Position numbers and translations under genes: made by a program. From Streptomyces bauhiniae (lineage in GTDB: Bacteria; Actinomycetota; Actinomycetes; Streptomycetales; Streptomycetaceae): a stretch of 64,000 nt of DNA. A model generated the notes under the pieces. That model was not told the DNA's origin, made no database searches, and saw only the letters and a list, made by a program, of their open reading frames with translations. Position 1 is the first letter of the stretch. Each line of letters opens with the position of its first letter. The stretch covers positions 496,001 to 560,000 of the forward strand of contig NZ_SRRT01000006.1 in the NCBI RefSeq assembly GCF_004784475.1. The letters run 5' to 3'. Positions 33,837-41,239 of the stretch are shown here, one piece after another.

Positions 33837-36724
33837 CGGCTACCTCCGATAACCGGCAGGTGTGACGCCTCTCGCAGGTCTTCAGTCCCGAGCACAGCGA
33901 ATCGAGCTGCCCGAATGAGCGCAGGAGAGTGCAGCACACAGTCCAGGAGCTGGTCTCGTTCGGTCTCGTCCCAACTCGCGAGAGAGCCCGGTCTGGTCAC
34001 AAGAGGAAGCAAGAAGTTTGCTGCGGTGTGCGGATCGTCGATGCCGCTAGCTGTAGCGATGATGCGGATCGCACTGGCGAATCCCCCGCTCAGGGCTGCC
34101 GGTGAGTCCGCCCATTGCCAGAGGTGGCTGGCAATCTGCTGAGCCGCAGCACGCTGCTTCGGATTCTGACCCACGAGTTCCCGCATTTCGTCCAACACAT
34201 CCGGCGGCTTGCGATCACCGACAGGAATGCGTTTGCGTTCCAAATGAGCCCACCTGTTCCCTGCGGCAAGGGATACAAGGGCCGTCGTGATTGTATTGAG
34301 AACTTGTTCCCGCTGATGACGGGTGAACGGATCTGCCGGCGCATCGGCGTGAAGCCATCGGTGGTGACTGAAGATGAGTCGCTTCATTTCGGAGAGTGAC
34401 TTGTCTGAGTATCGGATGATCGGACGGTCGTTTATTCTCTGGCGCATCCGGTTTGGCTCAGGTGGCAAGACGATGGCCGCGGCCACATTGCCAGACGTCG
34501 CCTGCAGCAGCCCTCCATTCGCCGGGACGGCAATTGATCGACGGGCATCGCGGCGCTCGCCGGTCAGAGGTGTCTCCACCGGAAACAGGAGCACCTGAGT
34601 GTCATCCCTGCCCGTCCGATCGATCAGACGGGCCTCGTGCCCGCCATTGTGCCGCTTGGCAAGCACCCAGCGGAGCGGATGGAAGCCACGTTCGCAGACC
34701 AGGGACGCGAAACCTACTCCGCTCCGGGACACCGATACTTCACACGACTCAGCCTCGTCGTAGACGGCGAGCAGCTTTCTCTTGTGCAGTTCCTGATCTG
34801 CCAACCGTTCCCACGCGCTGTCGCTGAAGGGAAGCGAGATACTGTGATGCGCCTGTGCCAGCGTATTGCCAGCATCGTCACGCAGCGCAATCATGAGTTC
34901 CGCCTTCGTATCTAGCGGACCGTCGATCGAGAGGCTCGCCCCACCATCCCAGAGCTCGGTCAGTTTCGGACGAGCTGGCGTGGCGAACAGCCGGATGCCT
35001 GCTCCCTCCGTAGAGTCATCCAGGTTCGTGTGTGGGTCGCAGATCGTGATTGCGAGCGAACCGCTTGCAACAGTCGCACCCGCGCCTACGTTTAGGAGCG
35101 CAACGTCCACCTCATGAGGGCCCACAGCGAGGTCCTCAAGGGCAAAGATCAACTCGGGCTTGGTGGCAGGCCACTTGAGCACGATGGGGAGGCTGCCGTC
35201 GATCGTCACGGCGCACAGTTCCGTCGCCTGACTAGATCGCACCGCGAGCAGCGCCGGCTCCCCAGCGAGCCACTCGACAGCGCCCTCGCCGTCCCAAGCC
35301 CCAGGGACGAGCCCCACGGGCCGAATTGACACATCCGTCACCACTGACAACCCGGCCGCCGCAAGCTTGGCGATTTCCACTTCGCTAATAACTTCTGGAA
35401 TCTTCACCTCGAAGGCGTGCACGCCTTCAGCCAGAACCGTTGCTTCAACGGCGGACGGCAGCGCGGGCGGTTCACTATCGAGTCGTCCAACTAAACAATA
35501 TTCGTGGCCGGGTCGCACGAATTTTCCCTTGACCTCAACGGCTAGCCCACCCGGTTGCTTCCGGAACACCCACCACGGGCCCTGGGTGATGGAGCAATGA
35601 TCCGCGATCAGACTGTTAACCGCCGATGACCCTCGCTCCAGTTGGATAATGGGACTCTCGGGCCGAGGCCATGTGGACAGAGCGACTTCGCCTGGGTACA
35701 GCAGTTTTCCGCGGGGAAGCGGTTGGCGGCGACCCTCAATTTTCGGGCGACAATTCCGAAGTTCCTGACCAACTTGATCGTTCCGTGCCTGCAGTGGCGT
35801 GAGATCCGGCAGCTCCAATGAGGGACGCCAACCGCCGTCTATCAGCCGCAGGACTAGCTTCGGGTTAGTGGCGGCCGCAAGTGGCCGCCCCCGGTTCGCG
35901 GGTCCCGTGCTCGACTTCATAGGGAGGAATCCGCTTGAACGGACCAAGTTGGCGGAGTGCTTGGCACGGGTCAACCAGGTTCGTGACTGCCCTTCGTTGG
36001 TCAGGTCGTCGACCAGGCGAGTGAGTGTCGATCGCACCAGGTACGGGGAGTCCTCATCGTCGCCTGAGAGCATTGCGGCGGCCACCTGGCCGAGGAGGCT
36101 CTGGTTGTTGCAGAAAATCTGGAAACGCTCGCTGTATCCACCCGTGCGCGAAGCCAAGCATGCGCCAAGAGCGTTGGGATCGCTAAGGAGCTCCGCGGTC
36201 AATACCGCGCTTGACTCAAACAGAAGCTGCGCGAACTGCCGTTGGAGATCAGCCGGCATGATTGCGTGCGTGATTGGCCAAGCAATGATGTTGAAGTTGG
36301 CCGCAAAGCCTCCCTTCGGCTCGGCCCCGCCGTAGTCGGTTGCGAACCGCTTGAACCATTGTTTAATGCGCTGGCGATTGGTGGGCACACTCCAACCCGG
36401 ACTGCTTTCCCAGCCTGGTGTCTTCTGAGCGAAGAGAGGCCAATACTCATCTCCAACGTACTCATAGCCGATCTCTGCTGCGTAAACTACAAAGGGTAGC
36501 CACCAGGTGCGGGAGAGAGTATCGAGTCCCTGTCCGACGGCCCCACGCACGGCTGTCAGAAGCAGCTCGAAGTCGCCACTGCTGAGGCTGTGCTCCAGCG
36601 CAAAGACGGGAGCCGCCGGCTGGAGGGCCTGGCGATGTTCGTGAAGGCTCCGGAAGTGGTTATGCAGTCGCTTGTGCAAGTACTTGAGGAGTTCTACCGA
36701 ACCGTCGCGTGCCATCCCATCCAT
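33833..36724 (-). CDS. Large first protein of the helicase operon (963 aa), DruH-sized, family unknown
   Basis: The first gene of the minus operon. The N-terminal ~300 residues are helical with WWLPFVVYAAEIGYEYVGDE and FNIIAWPITHAIMPADLQRQ. Residues ~380-720 are beta-rich and look like repeated Ig-like or jelly-roll domains, and the C-terminus is helical. No catalytic motif is seen. Druantia type III pairs its helicase with a protein (DruH) of similar size, but I cannot confirm homology. ATG 36724 was chosen because AGAGAGGTGA stands ~9 bases upstream; the frame is open to GTG 36802, but that start overlaps the putative operator repeats. Confidence 0.8.
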   Translation of the reverse strand: MDGMARDGSVELLKYLHKRLHNHFRSLHEHRQALQPAAPVFALEHSLSSGDFELLLTAVRGAVGQGLDTLSRTWWLPFVVYAAEIGYEYVGDEYWPLFAQKTPGWESSPGWSVPTNRQRIKQWFKRFATDYGGAEPKGGFAANFNIIAWPITHAIMPADLQRQFAQLLFESSAVLTAELLSDPNALGACLASRTGGYSERFQIFCNNQSLLGQVAAAMLSGDDEDSPYLVRSTLTRLVDDLTNEGQSRTWLTRAKHSANLVRSSGFLPMKSSTGPANRGRPLAAATNPKLVLRLIDGGWRPSLELPDLTPLQARNDQVGQELRNCRPKIEGRRQPLPRGKLLYPGEVALSTWPRPESPIIQLERGSSAVNSLIADHCSITQGPWWVFRKQPGGLAVEVKGKFVRPGHEYCLVGRLDSEPPALPSAVEATVLAEGVHAFEVKIPEVISEVEIAKLAAAGLSVVTDVSIRPVGLVPGAWDGEGAVEWLAGEPALLAVRSSQATELCAVTIDGSLPIVLKWPATKPELIFALEDLAVGPHEVDVALLNVGAGATVASGSLAITICDPHTNLDDSTEGAGIRLFATPARPKLTELWDGGASLSIDGPLDTKAELMIALRDDAGNTLAQAHHSISLPFSDSAWERLADQELHKRKLLAVYDEAESCEVSVSRSGVGFASLVCERGFHPLRWVLAKRHNGGHEARLIDRTGRDDTQVLLFPVETPLTGERRDARRSIAVPANGGLLQATSGNVAAAIVLPPEPNRMRQRINDRPIIRYSDKSLSEMKRLIFSHHRWLHADAPADPFTRHQREQVLNTITTALVSLAAGNRWAHLERKRIPVGDRKPPDVLDEMRELVGQNPKQRAAAQQIASHLWQWADSPAALSGGFASAIRIIATASGIDDPHTAANFLLPLVTRPGSLASWDETERDQLLDCVLHSPALIRAARFAVLGTEDLREASHLPVIGGSR

Positions 36725-36783
36725 GCCTGGTGTCACCTCTCTTGGGTCTTGCATTGCCGCATAGATAGTCTCCGCCAGAGCAC

Positions 36784-36824
36784 CGACACCTGGGGGTGTC
36801 ACGCAAGATCGACACCTGTGGGTG
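36784..36824 (-). promoter_or_regulatory. Tandem operator-like repeats upstream of the helicase operon
   Basis: Two copies of CGACACCTGKGGGTG start at 36784 and 36810, 26 bp apart and in the same orientation, just upstream of the chosen start of the 963-aa gene. The position suggests a repressor or activator site for the defence operon. Neither a -10 nor a -35 box can be fixed with confidence. Confidence 0.55.
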
Positions 36825-37357
36825 GGAACTGACGTTCTTGTGCCACCAGCAAGGGTCTAAGACAGGGTGTTGTTCCTGACGGGGGTACGTTGGATGCGGC
36901 CGAGCACCCACACTCACCTCGCGGCTTGATGGCCCCCCGGGCCAGGAGGTCAACGGCGTACGCCTGGAGCGATTTGCCAGCCCACGCGGCGTGGACCTTC
37001 AGGGCGTTGACTGGATCGTCCTGGATCTCGGATCGTGATCGTCGGCTTCCCTCGTGTTGGCGGCGGTGGAGGCGATGTGCAGTCGTCAGAGGCTGCTCTT
37101 ACAACTGGCCGCTGAAGACTGGTGCTGCCCAACCGCGCGGGATGCAGCACAGTCGAACGCTAGCCCTTATCGACCTCGCCTTCGACCTCGCGGTCCGCGT
37201 TCCAGCCCTGGCTCCCGTCGGGGATGCAAGCCGTGGCGTATCTCGATGGCGCCATGTTGCGGAGGCTCTGCGGTCGGCTCGTGCTGCCTGTCCCGACGAG
37301 GGCTCTGTGGGAGCGCCGGTTCCCTGAGCTGGTGGCACGACGGTCGGCTGCCGCGTA
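36825..37357. other. Gap with no convincing gene
   Basis: Between the defence operon promoter and the AbiEii pseudogene I see only short frames without Streptomyces codon bias or recognisable motifs. Degraded coding DNA, for instance a lost antitoxin partner, is possible but not supported. Confidence 0.5.
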
Positions 37358-37990
37358 GTGGACGAGCTGCACCTGCGGCTGATCCGTCTCGGCCTGGAAG
37401 CGCTGGGTGGCGACTTTGGGTTCGCTCTGGCCAGCGGGTATGCCGTTCAGGCCCATCACATTGTTCAGCGGCTCAGTGACGATGTGGACCTGTTCGCTCC
37501 GATCGGGTGCCGAGGCGAGGTGCCCGCAGCCACGGAGCGGATCGTGGCCGTTCTGGGCGACAACGGATACCGCGTAGAGATCCTCCAGCAGGCGGGAACC
37601 TATGTGCGGCTCGTGGTCTCGGACCCGGTGAGCGGGCAGGAGACCGAGGTCGAGTTGGTTGCGGAGATCCTCCAGCGGCCGCCAGTGGGGGCCGGTGCTG
37701 CATCGGGACGATGTGGCGGCCGGCAGGATGGAAGCCCTGTTCTCCCGGGCCGAGGTCCGTGACTTCATCGACGTCGACGCCCTCATCCAGGCCGGGTACT
37801 CGCGGGAGCGGTTGATCGAACTCGCAGCCCAGCGGGATGCACGCTTCGACAGGACCGTCCTGGCTCAGATGCTGGCCGGTGTCGGTCGATTCAGCGATCG
37901 GTAGTTCCTGGTGTACGGGGTGGATCAGGCCCGGGTCGACGGCATCCGCGCACAGTTCAGGGACTGGCGGCAAGAACTTCACAGCCCGGG
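37358..37990 (+). pseudogene. Broken AbiEii/nucleotidyltransferase-type toxin gene
   Basis: The first frame (from GTG 37358) encodes GFALASGYAVQAH and RLSDDVDLFAP, the G-S/T and D-x-D core of AbiEii-family nucleotidyltransferases. It then goes out of frame at about 37670-37690. The sequence resumes in another frame as GPVLHRDDVAAGRMEALFSR and DFIDVDALIQAGYSRERLIE, meets an in-frame TAG at 37902, and continues with FLVYGVDQARVDGIRAQFRDW. One frameshift and one stop therefore destroy an otherwise readable gene. AbiEii proteins act as toxins in abortive infection, and no intact antitoxin gene is next to it. Confidence 0.82.
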
Positions 37991-38297
37991 CGCGGACGGT
38001 GCGCGTGCGGCAGCAGCCCGTTCTTCTTCCCCTGCTGCGAGCAGGGTCCGCGCGGATTCGGCCGTACCTTTCGGCCCAGTACTCCCGGCGGCCGGTGAAC
38101 TCCACCGGAACCTCTGAGCAACGGCCCCCGGCGTCACTGAGTCTGCTTTGCAGCAGGCGATCACAACCGGTTGTGATCACTCGTACGGGTGAATCTCTTG
38201 TTCTGGGAGGCTCTTTCCGTGTGCGTATGGATGACGCTGATGATCCGCCAGGGGCGTAAGACGCTGCGGCGTCGACCCGGGACATGGGGAGGGCGTG

Positions 38298-38666
38298 GTG
38301 ACAGAGCAACTCGGGGCGGCCGGCGGTGCGGCACTCACTCGTGAGGATCTGATGGCCTTGCCGCCCACGGTGGACCTACAGACGGCGAACAGGGTCCTCT
38401 CGATAGGGAGGTCTACTGGCTACGGTCTGGCGAAGCGGGGTGAGTACCCGTGCAAGGTGCTGAAACTCGGCAACGCCTACCGGGTAGTGACCGCCGACCT
38501 CCAGCGTCTGGTGGCGGTCGACGACACGGTGGAGGAATCAGTGCGCGTGATGCCGCCGCAGGATCACAGGAACGCTGCCGCCCCGCATGAAGAAGTGACG
38601 CGACGTTGCTGCTGTCACTGCCGGTGTTGTTCCCAGCAGAGTTCGCGAGGACTCGACGACTTGTAG
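38298..38666 (+). CDS. Excisionase-like HTH (AlpA/MerR-type) protein
   Basis: This 122-residue protein starts at GTG 38298 after GGGAGGG. Residues ~15-75 read LMALPPTVDLQTANRVLSIG, then RSTGYGLAKRGEYPCKVLKL and YRVVTADLQRLV. This is the winged-HTH of the small excisionase/regulator genes that precede integrases in actinobacterial integrative elements. The last ~40 residues are Cys-rich and unlike the family, so the 3' end may have been rearranged when the integrase was lost. Only ~230 bases, with no integrase, separate it from the right attachment repeat. Confidence 0.78.
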   Translation: MTEQLGAAGGAALTREDLMALPPTVDLQTANRVLSIGRSTGYGLAKRGEYPCKVLKLGNAYRVVTADLQRLVAVDDTVEESVRVMPPQDHRNAAAPHEEVTRRCCCHCRCCSQQSSRGLDDL

Positions 38667-38763
38667 GTTCACAACAGGTGGCGTGGCGGGCTGCCCGAGC
38701 GTGTACTGCCTGCAACGCAGTCTCCTCGGTGGGGCCGTCTGGCGGTCCAAGAGCGTATGGACC

Positions 38764-38782
38764 GGTGGACAGCCGGTGGACA
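38764..38782 (+). repeat. Right end paired GGTGGACA repeats
   Basis: Two exact GGTGGACA copies 11 bp apart, in the same orientation as the pair near the left end. They lie about 120 bp inside the right attachment repeat. Confidence 0.6.
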
Positions 38783-38900
38783 GACGCCTTTGGACGGGGC
38801 GGCGTGAGGTACTACGGGGCAGCCCGGAGCACGTGCTCTGATCAGGCGAAACGCCACGAGAGGGCATCGTGCGGCATCCCGTGGCATGAATGCCTTCGAC

Positions 38901-38945
38901 CTCGTAATGCGTAGGTCGCGGGGTTCGAATCCCGAAAGCGGCTCC
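38901..38945 (+). repeat. Right attachment repeat (displaced tRNA-Thr 3' half)
   Basis: A 45-bp copy of the tRNA 3' half without the 5' half, so not a functional tRNA. It marks the right end of the island; typical core-like DNA resumes immediately after. Confidence 0.93.
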
Positions 38946-38953
38946 GGTGAGAG

Positions 38954-38981
38954 ACCCCAGGTCGGGTGGCCTGGGGTTTTC
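38954..38981 (+). terminator. Terminator at the right island junction
   Basis: The hairpin ACCCCAGG/CCTGGGGT followed by TTTT is presumably the original chromosomal terminator of tRNA-Thr, displaced by the island together with the tRNA 3' half. Confidence 0.82.
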
Positions 38982-39005
38982 TGTTGGCCCGTCGGCGCCG
39001 GGCGG

Positions 39006-40706
39006 TCAGCCGTCCAGGGTGATCGAGAGGATCGCGCCGATGAAGCTGCCGGTGGCGAGTTGGCTGCTGTGCCAGGTGTCGCCGGATTCGGGGCGGGTGC
39101 CGTACATCTTGAAGTAGAACAAGGGGTCGCCGCTGGAGGCGGTGGCGTTGCCCACGTCGGGGTCGCGGCGGGCGTAGTTCTCCATGGTGACGTAGTCGTT
39201 GCCGCTGGTGGCCACGGTGGCGCCGAAGTGGTACTCGAAGGTATTGTCGCGGCCGCGGCTGCGGTTGCCGGAGCGGGTCTCCTCCTGGGCGGCGTCGCCG
39301 TAGCCGACCGTCACCAGGGCGGAGCCGGGCGGCGGGGGTGGCAGGAACTCGTTGAGGCCCAGCTCGCGCAGGGCCGCGTCGAGTTCCGGCGAGTTGGCCG
39401 TCTTCAGGTCCTGGAAGGTGCGGCTCATCGTCTGGGAGTACGACAGGTAGGCGTCCCTGTCCCCGGCCACGCCCTTCTGGAATGCCTCCTTCACTCCGTC
39501 CAGATGCGTGCTGCCGCCGCCGTCCACGAGGTCGAGGACCCGGGCCAGGAAGTTCTCCCAGGCGCCGATGCCCTGCGCGGAGAGACCCTTCTTTCCGGTG
39601 ACGAACTCGGCCATCTCGTTGCAGCGTTGCGGGGTGAGGACCGACAGGCCGGTCGCCTTCTTCGTCATGCCCAGCGCCCCTGCCACACCGGGACGCTTCG
39701 TCTCCACCACCGGCTTGACCTGGTAGAGCCGCAGCTCCCCGGACTCGCCCGTCACCGTCAGGAAGCGGGAGCCCCGGCGCAGCCGTACCCGGCCTTCGAG
39801 CGCCTCGTTCGCGGTGCGGATGTGGTCCTCGGTGGCGAAGAAGACCTTCGACTCGCCGGTCCCCTGCTCGATCGCCAGGTCGAAGCTGTCCGAGAGGCGC
39901 AGGGGCACTCTGCCGTTGTAGGTGACGTTGGGCGTGCGCGTCGGCGCGTCGGAGAAGTAACTGCCGCCCGCTTCGGACTGGCTGGGGAAGAACTCGTCGT
40001 CGCTCTCGGCGCTCCTGGTGAACCCCATGAGCGAACGGCGGCGCTTGGACGGGTAGTTGTCCGCGGTGGACGCGATCTCCACGTAACGCTGGACGGGCGC
40101 CCCGCCACTCTCCGGCGCCGTTTCCCTCGCCGCCTCGTGTCCGGGGTGCCCGGTGTGGCCGCCGCCCGACATGACCCGGTGGGCGTTGGCCTCCGCCTCC
40201 CGTTCGAACCGGTCGGAGGGGTCGCTGAGGCGCAGGCCCTGGCCGGTGTCCGTGCCGGCGACCGGGCCGGAGCGCTGCTGGACGACATGCGTCAGCTCGT
40301 GGGCCAGCGTGTGCTTGTCCGCGCCGTTCTCGCCGATGACGATGTGCCGCCCGGAGGTGTACGCGCGGGCGCCGATCTCCGCCGCCGAGCGCTGCGCCGC
40401 CGCGTCCTTGTGCACGCGTACGTCACCGAAGTCGGCGCCGCCGAACCGGCCCTCCATCTCCGCGCGGACACCGGGCTCCAGCGGCCGGCCGGAGGAGCGC
40501 AGTACGTCGTGGACGGCGGACCGCCGCTGTACGGAGGGGCCGTCGGCCATCTCCTCGCGCTGCGAGAGCATGCGGGCCACCGTCGCGTTTCCCACGCTGC
40601 GCTGCAGTGCGCGCAGCGAGGGCGGGGCCTGCGCCGGAACGGCGGGGCGGACGGCCGGGCGGCGGGACCGGGCCGGTGCGGTGTCGGGCTCCTCGTGCTT
40701 GCGCAC
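39006..40706 (-). CDS. DUF4157 (eCIS-core) metalloprotease-like protein
   Basis: This 566-residue protein starts at GTG after GAAGGAG. LRALQRSVGNATVARML (about residues 32-48) and the following DUF4157 domain, with the zinc motif HELTH in LAHELTHVVQQ (about residue 133), are the marks of proteins linked to extracellular contractile injection systems and polymorphic toxins. The C-terminal ~400 residues are not recognised and could be the effector part. No injection-system genes are present nearby. It lies at the edge of the tRNA locus, where accessory genes collect, but its GC content is like the core. Confidence 0.82.
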   Translation of the reverse strand: MRKHEEPDTAPARSRRPAVRPAVPAQAPPSLRALQRSVGNATVARMLSQREEMADGPSVQRRSAVHDVLRSSGRPLEPGVRAEMEGRFGGADFGDVRVHKDAAAQRSAAEIGARAYTSGRHIVIGENGADKHTLAHELTHVVQQRSGPVAGTDTGQGLRLSDPSDRFEREAEANAHRVMSGGGHTGHPGHEAARETAPESGGAPVQRYVEIASTADNYPSKRRRSLMGFTRSAESDDEFFPSQSEAGGSYFSDAPTRTPNVTYNGRVPLRLSDSFDLAIEQGTGESKVFFATEDHIRTANEALEGRVRLRRGSRFLTVTGESGELRLYQVKPVVETKRPGVAGALGMTKKATGLSVLTPQRCNEMAEFVTGKKGLSAQGIGAWENFLARVLDLVDGGGSTHLDGVKEAFQKGVAGDRDAYLSYSQTMSRTFQDLKTANSPELDAALRELGLNEFLPPPPPGSALVTVGYGDAAQEETRSGNRSRGRDNTFEYHFGATVATSGNDYVTMENYARRDPDVGNATASSGDPLFYFKMYGTRPESGDTWHSSQLATGSFIGAILSITLDG

Positions 40707-40822
40707 GCTGCTCCTTCGGCAGGGGGATGACACGTTCCCGCGCAGTATCCCCGCGCCCGCCGCCGTCGCGGAAGCACCCGAAGGGCAGCCTCGGGGGCAC
40801 ATCCGGCCGTCCGGAGAACCGC

Positions 40823-41137
40823 TCAGTGCGTCAGCTTCAGTCCCGCCACGCACGCGATGATCCCGAGCAGCAGCAGGATCTTGACCGTACTGGCCGGCTC
40901 ACCGTCGAAGAGCATCGCGTAGGCCGCCGTGAGGGCCGCGCCGATGCCGACCCAGACCGCGTAGCCGGTGCTGACCGGGACCGTGCGGAGGGCGAAGGCG
41001 AGGCCGGACATGCTCAGCAGCAGGCCCAGGACGAAGACGACGGAGGGGAGCGGTCGGCTGAAGCCCTGTGACTTGCCGAGGGCCGTCGCCCATACCGCTT
41101 CCAGCATTCCGGAGATCACGAGCGCGATCCATCCCAT
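40823..41137 (-). CDS. sugE: Small multidrug resistance exporter, SugE/Gdx subtype
   Basis: This 104-residue protein has four membrane helices. The essential Glu lies in the first helix (GMLEAVWA) and the signature STGYAVWVGIGAA in the third. The 'KSQGFSR' loop and 'GYAVW.GIG' resemble SugE/Gdx proteins, which export guanidinium, more than broad quaternary-ammonium exporters. It acts as a dual-topology dimer. ATG 41137 was chosen over a longer frame, which would add a hydrophilic N-terminus foreign to the family. Confidence 0.88.
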   Translation of the reverse strand: MGWIALVISGMLEAVWATALGKSQGFSRPLPSVVFVLGLLLSMSGLAFALRTVPVSTGYAVWVGIGAALTAAYAMLFDGEPASTVKILLLLGIIACVAGLKLTH

Positions 41138-41239
41138 GGCGAACTCCCACGCGCCGTCTTGTCGTGGGCTGGGTACGGCGCACTCGTCCAGGAGCCGCGT
41201 TCGAGCTCTGTCCGCCATGGTCGCACAGGTGGCGCGGGC

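Larger units (their letters stand above)
20148..38945. mobile_element. Genomic island integrated at tRNA-Thr, integrase lost
   Basis: The island is bounded by a direct repeat of the tRNA-Thr 3' half (44 bp at 20148-20191, 45 bp at 38901-38945). Base composition inside is visibly less GC-rich and codon use more relaxed than in the flanks. It carries an excisionase-like gene at the right end, an integrase C-terminal remnant at the left end, a broken AbiEii toxin gene and eight intact cargo genes. No complete recombinase, relaxase, replication or transfer gene is present, so it looks immobilised. The flanking core genes on each side are typical Streptomyces chromosome. Confidence 0.9.

Noticed and set aside
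21149..36724. Classic DISARM, BREX or complete Druantia type I
   Set aside because: No methyltransferase, PLD nuclease, PglZ, or druB/C/D genes are present; only helicase and DruA-like parts match.
36890..37327. 145-codon plus frame upstream of the AbiEii pseudogene as a possible antitoxin
   Set aside because: Trp/Arg/Ser-rich composition without any HTH or antitoxin feature.
38886..40730. Plus-strand 614-codon frame opposite the DUF4157 gene
   Set aside because: Antisense shadow; the minus-strand product has a clear HELTH domain and ribosome site.
41138..41239. Possible guanidine riboswitch (mini-ykkC type) upstream of the SugE-like gene
   Set aside because: ACGA and ACGG occur, but the flanking bases do not form the two required hairpins.
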